Of a DNA stretch of 14,960 nt, positions 7,543 through 13,717 are shown piece by piece. The stretch is taken from assembly GCA_051155735.1 (NCBI GenBank), contig DAXETX010000139.1:1-14960 (forward strand), given 5' to 3'. The position numbers were made by a program, and so were the translations under genes. The stretch comes from JASJCP01 sp051155735 (GTDB lineage Bacteria; Cyanobacteriota; Cyanobacteriia; Cyanobacteriales; Xenococcaceae). Under the pieces are notes generated by a model. It made no database searches and was not told where the DNA came from. It was given only the letters and a program-made list of their open reading frames with translations. Position 1 is the first letter of the stretch, and each line of letters starts with the position of its first letter.

Positions 7543-8393
7543 ACCAAAAATTAAAATCTCTAGTTTTGCCAAAAAAAGACTTTACTTTTAACTGGCACGA
7601 AAAAACCTATTTAATGGGAATTCTCAATATTACACCTGATAGTTTTAGCGACGGTGGAGAATTTAATCATCTTGAATCTGCTTTTTGTCAAGCTAAGTAT
7701 ATGATTGAAAATGGCGCAGACATAATTGATATTGGGGGTCAATCGACTCGTCCTGGGGCAGAGCAAGTAACCTTAGAAACTGAAATCAATCGGGTTATTC
7801 CGATTATCGAACTGATTAGAAAACACGACTCTATTCCTATTTCTATTGATACTACTAGAGCGGAAGTAGCAGAAAAAGCGATAGAAGCTGGAGCAGATCT
7901 AATTAATGATATTTCTGGTGGAACTTTCGATCCAAAAATGTTTACCACAGCAGCAAAATTGGAAGTACCAATAATTATTATGCACCTTAAAGGTACACCA
8001 AAAACTATGCAAAAATTGACTAATTATCAAGATTTAATTGGGGAGATAATTAGCTTTTTTACCACTCAAATAAATCGGGCGATAACTTGTGGAATTACTA
8101 GGGAAAACATCATTATCGATCCAGGTATTGGCTTTGCGAAAAATGCAACGCAAAGTATAGAATTACTCAAACGACTGTCAGAATTTCAAAGCTTGAATTT
8201 TCCCATACTAGTCGGGACATCGCGCAAAAGTTTTATCGGTCAGATTCTGAATCAAAAAGACCCCAAAGAAAGAGTTTGGGGTACGGCTGCTACTTGCTGT
8301 AGCGCGATCGCTGGTGGCGCAAATCTACTCCGCGTTCATGATGTAGCGCAGATGTCTGATGTAATCCGAGTCGCGGATGCGCTTTGGCGTTAA
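7539..8393 (+). CDS. folP: Dihydropteroate synthase
   Basis: It joins 6-hydroxymethyl-7,8-dihydropterin diphosphate with p-aminobenzoate to give dihydropteroate in folate synthesis; it is the sulfonamide target. The TIM-barrel motifs are all visible: MGILNITPDSFSDGG (26-40), IDIGGQSTRPGAEQV (63-77), SIDTTRAEVA with Asp103, LINDISGG (121-128), PIIIMHLKGTP (144-154), IIIDPGIGFAKN (191-202), LVGTSRKSFIG with Lys230, and RVHDV (265-269). The length of 284 residues is normal. The start ATG lies inside the proB stop (ATGA, four-base overlap). At its 3' end TAA 8391-8393 overlaps the stop of the convergent gene, so there is no room for a terminator between them. Pairing with proB is not a known functional link and may only reflect shared expression. 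Confidence 0.95.
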   Translation: MNQKLKSLVLPKKDFTFNWHEKTYLMGILNITPDSFSDGGEFNHLESAFCQAKYMIENGADIIDIGGQSTRPGAEQVTLETEINRVIPIIELIRKHDSIPISIDTTRAEVAEKAIEAGADLINDISGGTFDPKMFTTAAKLEVPIIIMHLKGTPKTMQKLTNYQDLIGEIISFFTTQINRAITCGITRENIIIDPGIGFAKNATQSIELLKRLSEFQSLNFPILVGTSRKSFIGQILNQKDPKERVWGTAATCCSAIAGGANLLRVHDVAQMSDVIRVADALWR

Positions 8394-9106
8394 GCATTGG
8401 GTAAATTTTCTAGATAATACAAAAACTCTAGTAACTCATCATCTTGCAAGTGAAGACGCGATCGCTTTCCATAAGTACTCAACAAATAGTCTCTTCCTTG
8501 TTCTTTGGTCCAGTTTAATCGTTTCATTTCGAGATCGATTTTATGTCTGATTTCGTTAAAATCAAGTTGTACTGGTGCAGAAGCTTCGGTTTCTAAGGGT
8601 TCTGTCGAGATGGGTTCGGGAGAAGTTGCAGTTTCAACTATTGGTTGATCGAAAATATTTTTAGGAGATTCTGAAGTTTCTAAAAGTGGTTTTTCAGGAC
8701 TTGATTCGGTAATTACTTCTGGAACAGCAGTATTGATGGTACTTGGTTGATGATTCTCTGAGGCGATAGTAACCGCAATTGGTGGTTGTGGTTCGGGAGT
8801 TGAATTGTTTACTGCTGGCGGTTCTATTGGCGGTGCTACAGGAATTTGTGGTTGTGGCGGGATATTGGTGCTTTCAACTTTAGCAGCAGACTTAAGCTCA
8901 ACTTTTTCTAAACCTAAAGCTGCGATCGCTCTTTCGCGGGCGCGATCTTCAGCTAGTTCGATTGTATCAGCACCAGCCAAACCAGTAGCTAGAGTAACTT
9001 CTGCTGCGGTAATCGAAACTCGAACCAAATATAGTCCGCGATCAATATCAATTAATTCACTAATTAAACTGCCTTGAGGATAGTGCTGTCGAAATTGAGT
9101 CAACAT
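8390..9106 (-). CDS. Unknown two-domain protein with long Pro/Glu/Ser/Thr-rich linker
   Basis: This is a 238-residue cytoplasmic-looking protein that I cannot assign to a named family. The N-terminal part (about 1-67) has a strand-strand-helix look: LYLVRVSI, then EVTLATGLAGADTIELAEDR, then a helix RERAIAALGL. A low-complexity linker (about 68-180) is rich in Pro, Glu, Ser, Thr and Ile, without charge patterning. The C-terminal part (about 187-235) is a compact helical module: IDLEMKRLNWTKEQGRDYLL, STYGKRSRLHLQ, DDELLEFLYYLENLP. I prefer ATG 9106. The longer reading begins at TTG 9139 and adds an unlikely leader. The layout recalls single-strand-annealing or nucleic-acid-binding proteins with an alternating strand-helix N-terminus and a short helical tail, but this is only a resemblance in form. 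It is convergent with folP and shares a TTAA at the stops. Confidence 0.8.
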   Translation of the reverse strand: MLTQFRQHYPQGSLISELIDIDRGLYLVRVSITAAEVTLATGLAGADTIELAEDRARERAIAALGLEKVELKSAAKVESTNIPPQPQIPVAPPIEPPAVNNSTPEPQPPIAVTIASENHQPSTINTAVPEVITESSPEKPLLETSESPKNIFDQPIVETATSPEPISTEPLETEASAPVQLDFNEIRHKIDLEMKRLNWTKEQGRDYLLSTYGKRSRLHLQDDELLEFLYYLENLPNA

Positions 9107-9148
9107 AAAAGCGATCGTACTGTTTATTATTAATACCAATTTACTACT

Positions 9149-9220
9149 TTAGCGGAAAAACCCCAAGAAATTTGCCAATAGTCCCAGAAAAATTACAATA
9201 ATATACAGGATAGCTGTCAA
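9149..9220 (-). CDS. Possible tiny single-span membrane peptide (23 residues)
   Basis: Upstream of the unknown gene on the same strand, a short frame reads TTG, then TAILYIIVIFLGLLANFLGF, FR and a TAA stop. The frame stays open further upstream (KDVLGSSFQELSEL) to a stop near 9263, but without an ATG. The hydrophobic run followed by a terminal Arg resembles the small subunits found in photosynthetic membrane complexes; I do not recognise it as any of them. TTG has only a weak AGTGAG in front. It ends 43 bases before the start of the 8390-9106 gene, so it could be a leader peptide for it. Chance is a real alternative. Confidence 0.25.
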   Translation of the reverse strand: MTAILYIIVIFLGLLANFLGFFR

Positions 9221-9540
9221 CTCACTAAGTTCTTGGAAGCTTGAACCTAAAACATCCTTGCTAACTCAGTTGTTTTCGATAGTAACAGCAAGTTTTAAAG
9301 CCCAAAGTGACAACAAAATCAGGCTAGCAATCCTTCTCTTGGAAGATTTTAGTTGTTTAGTTTTTAAGACTCAGCTTTCCTGTCCAAGCTACTTCGCCCT
9401 AATCAGACAAAGCAGAGTTGACGGCTTGGACTATGTCAGACTAGCGTAGTTAGGTTAGTCGCAAATCTCACCACGCATTTTTCTTTACATATTGATTGTG
9501 TGATGTTCACCTATACATATACAGAAAAGGATTATTGTTA
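9221..9540. other. Intergenic region upstream of the RNase R-like gene
   Basis: I see no credible gene here. One plus-strand frame (9258-9449) opens at TTG and shows no family features. The notable structure is an inverted repeat, GTCCAAGC (9382-9389) and GCTTGGAC (9424-9431), around a 34-base loop. Near the downstream gene, TTGATT (9492-9497) and TACATA (9514-9519) with a 16-base spacer are a possible but weak promoter. AAAGGA at about 9526-9531 is the likely ribosome binding site for ATG 9541. No tRNA is visible. Confidence 0.45.
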
Positions 9541-11796
9541 ATGGAATTTTCAATCGCTACACTACTAGCTCAATTTGTTGATGACAAATTAGTAGCCAAA
9601 AAAAATCTCGAGAAAAAACTCGGTTGTGAAGATCCAGAAAGCATTCAGAAATTAGAAATTGTTTTAGATGCTTTAGAAAAAATCGCAGTTTTGAGCAAAG
9701 AAAGAGGCAAATATCGGCGAATTCAGCAAGAAGATATCGTAGAAGCTAAATTACGTTGCTCTAGTAAAGGTTTTTGTTTTGCGATTCAAGACGAAGAAAA
9801 TGCGGACGACATTTATATTCGAGAAAGTCATCTGAGTAATGCTTGGAACGGCGATCGCGTTTTAGTCAAAACCATCAAAGAAGGTAGTCGTCGTCGCTCT
9901 CCTGAAGGAGAAGTCAAGCTAATCTTAGAAAGAGCCAATCCTTCATTACTCGCTACGGTAAGTGATGCGGAAAATGGTTACAGTGCCATTCCTCTCGATG
10001 ACCGTTTATTATTTGAACTAGAATTACTCCAAAATGGCGCAAATTTGGCAGATGCGGTCGAACACTTAGTTCATGTTTCTGTGGTGCGCTATCCTATTGC
10101 TCAAAAATCACCACTAGGAAAAGTTACGAAAGTTTTGGGCAGCGATGCTGAAGAAGCATCTGATGTTGATATTGTATCGTGTAAACACGATCTACCCCAC
10201 AATTTTAAAGATAACGAAATTGAAGCAGCAAACGCTCTACCTTCAAGAGTCCCCGCAGCAGAAATTAAACGCCGACTCGACTTGAGAGATAAATTTACTG
10301 TCGCCATTGGCTCGGAAACTAAATCAAAGGAAAATTCTTGGATTGAAAATGCTCTAAGCTTAGAGTCAACTCCTGAAGGCACTTGGCAACTAGGAATTCA
10401 TCTTGCTGACGTGGCTCACTATATTGAACAAGATACCCTATTAGACCGAGTTGCCAGAAAAAGAGGCACAGCAATCAATTTACAAAAGCAAATCATTCCT
10501 CTATTTCCGCCCAAAGTTAGTAAAATTTGTTCTTTAGAACCAGGCAAAAATCGTCTGACTATTTCGATTTTCATTACCATTAATGACCGTGGTGAAATTG
10601 TCACCTCAGAAATTAGACCTTCTGTAGTTTCAGTCGATCATTATTTAACCTATCAAGAAGTTCAAACTATTTTAGGAGAACCAGAACAAGTTAGTGACAA
10701 ATTAGCTGCTACTGCTAAGTTTCTTAGTGACTTGTTTTTTGAATTAAGTCCTTTAGTTAAGGCTCAAAGAATTCAAAAAGGCGGTTTTGAAATTACGCTT
10801 CCTGAATCTCACAGTTTATTTCAAGATGAAGGTCGCTTAGGTGTCATTTTAGCTCCCGCTAATTTTCCTGTTAGCTCTTTACTAAGCGAGTTAATGTTGC
10901 TTGCAGGAAGGGTAGTTGCTAATAGCTTACAAGCTTGGGGTGTACCAGGAATTTACTGTGTGCAACCCGAACCAGATGTCGATGAGTTAGAAGATTTACT
11001 CAAACTCAGCAGTAATTTGGGATTGGAATTAGAGTTAGACCCAGAAGGCGATATTACACCTCAAGATTATCAACTATTGACCCAGCAGTTTGCCACTTCT
11101 TCCGAAAAGATGGTACTTAACTATCTGCTGCAAGATACCTTAAAACCAATTAAGTTTGTTACCAAGCCAGGAAAACACTTCGGATTAGCCTATAGCGATG
11201 GTTATACTCATTGTATTGCTTCTGGACAACGCTACATTGACCTGATGGTACAACGGATTATTAAAACCGTATTTGAATTTGGACGCGATCGCCGTCACAG
11301 TCGGGCTAAATCTGGTGTCGATCTCGGTAGCAGCAGTTGCTATGGAGAAATTAACTGGAATGTTTTACCTCCAGCAATGCACGAACAACTCGATAATGAA
11401 CTTCATGCTATCTTACCGCGTCTCAACGACCGCGAAAAAGTTGCCGAAGATGCGGAAAGCGATTTAGAAGGTTTGAAAAAAGCCGAAAAAATGAAAGAGC
11501 GAACTGGTAAAGTGTTTGAAGGGCTGATCGTCGGCGTTCAATCCTATGGTTTCTTTGTCCAAATTGAAGACTTGTTAGTCGAAGGATTAGTCCATGTCAG
11601 TTCTTTAAAAGACGACTGGTATGAATATCGCTCGCGTCACAGTTGTCTGGTAGGGAGAAAAAATCGCACTGCTTATCGTTTAGGCGATCGCGTTGAAGTA
11701 GAAGTCAAAAGCGTTGATTATTACCGACAACAAATCGACCTAGTAACTCAAAATGAAGGAGTAGCAATCAGTAACAGTAATTGGGAAGAGGAATAA
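9541..11796 (+). CDS. RNase II/RNase R (VacB)-family protein with altered RNB active site
   Basis: This 751-residue protein has RNase R-like architecture: an N-terminal winged-helix-like segment (about 1-70), OB/cold-shock domains (about 75-225), an RNB core (about 240-580) and a C-terminal S1 domain (about 655-735, GKVFEGLIVGVQSYGFFVQI). RNB landmarks are kept: HDLP, RRLDLRD (244-250), WQLGIHLADVAHYI, DRVARKRGTA, CSLEPGKNRL, KHFGLAY. The catalytic segment that normally reads D-G-x-x-A-x-D-F-D-D-A is here AIGSETKSKENSWIENALS (255-273), so the metal-binding Asp pair is Glu269-Asn270. The SPIRRY motif is ASGQRY (560-565), with Gln563 where catalytic Arg is expected. It may therefore be weakly active or an RNA-binding pseudo-nuclease. 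The cyanobacterial Zam protein is an RNB relative and a possible orthologue. ATG 9541 has AAAGGA upstream; the longer TTG 9496 start is unlikely. Confidence 0.85.
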   Translation: MEFSIATLLAQFVDDKLVAKKNLEKKLGCEDPESIQKLEIVLDALEKIAVLSKERGKYRRIQQEDIVEAKLRCSSKGFCFAIQDEENADDIYIRESHLSNAWNGDRVLVKTIKEGSRRRSPEGEVKLILERANPSLLATVSDAENGYSAIPLDDRLLFELELLQNGANLADAVEHLVHVSVVRYPIAQKSPLGKVTKVLGSDAEEASDVDIVSCKHDLPHNFKDNEIEAANALPSRVPAAEIKRRLDLRDKFTVAIGSETKSKENSWIENALSLESTPEGTWQLGIHLADVAHYIEQDTLLDRVARKRGTAINLQKQIIPLFPPKVSKICSLEPGKNRLTISIFITINDRGEIVTSEIRPSVVSVDHYLTYQEVQTILGEPEQVSDKLAATAKFLSDLFFELSPLVKAQRIQKGGFEITLPESHSLFQDEGRLGVILAPANFPVSSLLSELMLLAGRVVANSLQAWGVPGIYCVQPEPDVDELEDLLKLSSNLGLELELDPEGDITPQDYQLLTQQFATSSEKMVLNYLLQDTLKPIKFVTKPGKHFGLAYSDGYTHCIASGQRYIDLMVQRIIKTVFEFGRDRRHSRAKSGVDLGSSSCYGEINWNVLPPAMHEQLDNELHAILPRLNDREKVAEDAESDLEGLKKAEKMKERTGKVFEGLIVGVQSYGFFVQIEDLLVEGLVHVSSLKDDWYEYRSRHSCLVGRKNRTAYRLGDRVEVEVKSVDYYRQQIDLVTQNEGVAISNSNWEEE

Positions 11797-11819
11797 ATCT
11801 CAAACTCGATTCAGACAAC

Positions 11820-11847
11820 AAGAGCCAGGGCGATCGCCCTGGCTCTT
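11820..11847. terminator. Bidirectional terminator, perfect 28-base palindrome containing HIP1
   Basis: The arms AAGAGCCAGGGCGA and TCGCCCTGGCTCTT are exact reverse complements and meet without a spacer; the hairpin loop would be the central GATC or CGATCG. The centre contains GGCGATCGCC, that is the HIP1 octamer. The palindrome lies between the convergent RNase R-like gene (stop 11796) and glnB (stop 11873). A T-rich tail follows on both strands (TTAATTATT on plus, TGTTGTCTG on minus), as expected for a terminator serving both genes. Confidence 0.85.
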
Positions 11848-11872
11848 AATTATTAAATAATATTACTGAAGG

Positions 11873-12211
11873 CTACACTGCTTCGACATTTTTCTCTCCT
11901 GTCCGAATCCGCACAATTTCATCTACAGGATAGACAAATATTTTGCCATCACCGATTTCGCCAGTTCTAGCAGCAGCAATAATTTTATCTACTACCATAT
12001 CTACCTGATTATCTTCAATGACAATTTCTAGTTTGAGTTTTTGGAGAAACTCTACTGTATATTCTGAACCACGGTAACGCTCGGTTTGTCCTTTTTGACG
12101 ACCAAAGCCACGAACTTCAGAAACAGTCATTCCTACTACTCCAGCATTGACTAGAGCAATTTTAACTTCATCGAGTTTAAAAGGACGAATAATTGCTTCG
12201 ATTTTTTTCAA
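11873..12211 (-). CDS. glnB: Nitrogen regulatory protein PII
   Basis: PII is a trimeric cytoplasmic sensor of ATP/ADP and 2-oxoglutarate. In cyanobacteria it controls N-acetylglutamate kinase, PipX/NtcA and nitrogen uptake. The protein starts KKIEAIIRPFKLDEVK and has the T-loop with TERYRGSEY, placing Ser49 (the cyanobacterial phosphorylation site) and Tyr51 at canonical numbers. Lys58, TGEIGDGKIFV (83-93) with Lys90, and Arg101/Arg103 are the nucleotide and 2-oxoglutarate contacts. I chose TTG 12211 as the start. It gives exactly the usual 112 residues and the invariant N-terminus, and AGAGGAG at 12221-12227 lies nine bases upstream. The longer reading from TTG 12232 would start inside or before that site. 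A TACAAT (12241-12246, minus) may be its -10 box; I found no good NtcA site (GTA-N8-TAC). The kinase gene lies 105 bases upstream. Confidence 0.95.
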   Translation of the reverse strand: MKKIEAIIRPFKLDEVKIALVNAGVVGMTVSEVRGFGRQKGQTERYRGSEYTVEFLQKLKLEIVIEDNQVDMVVDKIIAAARTGEIGDGKIFVYPVDEIVRIRTGEKNVEAV

Positions 12212-12227
12212 TTTGGAAATCTCCTCT
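12209..12227 (-). promoter_or_regulatory. Strong ribosome binding site with TTG start of glnB
   Basis: AGAGGAG (12221-12227, minus) is a near-complete Shine-Dalgarno sequence, nine bases before TTG (12209-12211). It decides the start of glnB, because no ATG is available at the conserved N-terminus. Confidence 0.75.
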
Positions 12228-12282
12228 GGCAATTTTTGCTATTGTAATTTAGTTATAAAGCTATGTTGGCTATTTTTGAAGC

Positions 12283-12305
12283 TTTAGAAACAAAGATTTT
12301 CTAAA
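12283..12305. repeat. A+T-rich inverted repeat between the kinase gene and glnB
   Basis: TTTAGAAA (12283-12290) and TTTCTAAA (12298-12305) form an 8-base-pair stem around a seven-base loop. On the minus strand it lies just after the kinase stop, but no T-run follows it, so it is a weak terminator at best. It may be a minor leader element of glnB or chance in A+T-rich DNA. Confidence 0.3.
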
Positions 12306-12316
12306 AGTTTTCGCAT

Positions 12317-13471
12317 CTAGAGACAAAAATATGGCGTTTTTTCCTGATTTGTAACAACAGCTACTGTAGATTTAGCTAAAGGCAGAATTAACTTAATTTT
12401 CGTGATTTCGCCAGGAATGCTCGCAATTTCTAACGTTCCCTTATGTAATTGCACTAAATCTTGAGCGATCACCAGTCCTAAACCAAATCCTTGTTGTTCA
12501 TAAATTGAACGGTCAAATTGCATTCCCAACCCAATTTTGGCAATTTGTTGCGCCGTCATCCCCCTACCGCGATCGCTAATAGCGATAATTAAAGAGTCTT
12601 GTTGGATTTGGGAATTAACCTCAATCGGAGTTCCCAGCTGAGAAAATTTACAAGCATTATCAATTAATTCTTCAACTATTTTGATTAAGTAAGTCTGGTC
12701 AATTTTGACGGAGGCTTCTTGTAAGTTTAAAGTTAAGTCGGATTGACGCTGATAACGCTGAGTTTGTTTAAGAGCGATCCGAGTAATAATATTTTGCGCC
12801 GAGTCAGTTGTTTGCTGTTGTAAATTTTGCTTTTTTACCGAGTCGTAAGCGACTGCTTTTAATTCCGAATAAAGTAAAAAATTATGGGAAAGTCGCGATA
12901 ATCTTTTGCCAGAAGCCTGAATACAGTTAAGCAGTTCTCGCATTACCGCAGGATCGAGGGGAATCGAGCTATTTAAAAGTAATTCTGTACCAGCAATAAT
13001 TCCGGTTAAAGCCGTTTTAATCTCATGGGGCAGAAAAGCTGTAATATTATAGCGTAACTGTGCTAATTCTTGCTGCGATTGCTTGAGCAGTATTCTCTGT
13101 CTAGTTAACCTCGCTGCGATCGCTTTTTCTAAATCTAATTCCGTATAAGGAGCAAACAAAATATCGTCTGCACCCATTTCCATCCCTTGACGCTGTTGAC
13201 GAGCCTGAAAACTACTGCTGCTCAATAAAATCACAGGAATCGTAGCTGTATCTGGGTTTTGTCGAATTTGTGCCAAAAAACTCAACCCATCAACTCCTGA
13301 AGTACTAAGCTCGCTAACAATAATTTGAGGCAAAAATTGTTGAGCCAATTTTAAGCCAGCAATTGCGGTTTTAGCAGTGAGAAACGAGTAACTCTGGCGA
13401 TCGCAGAGTGCTACTCCTTGAGACAAAATTGCTGGTTTTTTACTGACCCATAAAACACTGACTTTACTCAT
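12317..13471 (-). CDS. Hybrid histidine kinase with N-terminal degenerate receiver domain
   Basis: This 384-residue soluble protein has an N-terminal receiver fold (about 1-125), a dimerisation/H-box helix pair (about 130-225) and a HATPase domain (about 255-370). The kinase part looks intact: H-box LPHEIKTAL with His149, N-box ELIDNACKF, G1 SDRGRGM and G2 GFGLGL. The receiver part is not: in PQIIVSELSTSGVDG the phospho-accepting Asp is Glu54, the acidic pair near the N-terminus is Val9-Ser10, and the conserved Lys is Ala107 (LFAPY). It therefore cannot be phosphorylated in the standard way. It may be a fixed or protein-docking domain, as in pseudo-receivers. No sensor or membrane segment is present, so the input must come from a partner or through the receiver. 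It is divergent from the amidohydrolase gene and upstream of glnB. No partner regulator gene is in the window. Confidence 0.88.
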   Translation of the reverse strand: MSKVSVLWVSKKPAILSQGVALCDRQSYSFLTAKTAIAGLKLAQQFLPQIIVSELSTSGVDGLSFLAQIRQNPDTATIPVILLSSSSFQARQQRQGMEMGADDILFAPYTELDLEKAIAARLTRQRILLKQSQQELAQLRYNITAFLPHEIKTALTGIIAGTELLLNSSIPLDPAVMRELLNCIQASGKRLSRLSHNFLLYSELKAVAYDSVKKQNLQQQTTDSAQNIITRIALKQTQRYQRQSDLTLNLQEASVKIDQTYLIKIVEELIDNACKFSQLGTPIEVNSQIQQDSLIIAISDRGRGMTAQQIAKIGLGMQFDRSIYEQQGFGLGLVIAQDLVQLHKGTLEIASIPGEITKIKLILPLAKSTVAVVTNQEKTPYFCL

Positions 13472-13717
13472 TGGTCACAACTGCCAAAATAAAAGTTAAC
13501 ATATTGGAGATAATTCAGTCAGCGATCCCGCATTTTTCGGGGCAAAACATAGCCGAAATCCGATAGCTCAAGATGGTTTGATCGCTTAGAGAATCGACTC
13601 GATCTGTTTTCAATGTATCCATTATTTTGGCGGTAAAACATCAGCTTATCAGCGTAATTTATTTTTGCTGCTACAGCCAATTAGCTTAAGACCATCTGAT
13701 ACCCAAACTCAAAGATA

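Noticed and set aside
9258..9449. 63-codon plus-strand open frame in the gap before the RNase R-like gene
   Set aside because: It opens at TTG without a ribosome binding site, has no recognisable family pattern, and overlaps an inverted repeat. Probably not a gene.
12232..12310. NtcA binding site upstream of glnB
   Set aside because: The nearest pattern is GTA-N8-ATA rather than GTA-N8-TAC, and its position relative to the possible -10 box is wrong. No acceptable site was found.
13520..13545. Small CCCG/CGGG hairpin in the kinase-amidohydrolase gap
   Set aside because: Only four to five base pairs, no T-run, and in a region that should hold divergent promoters. Not enough to call a terminator.
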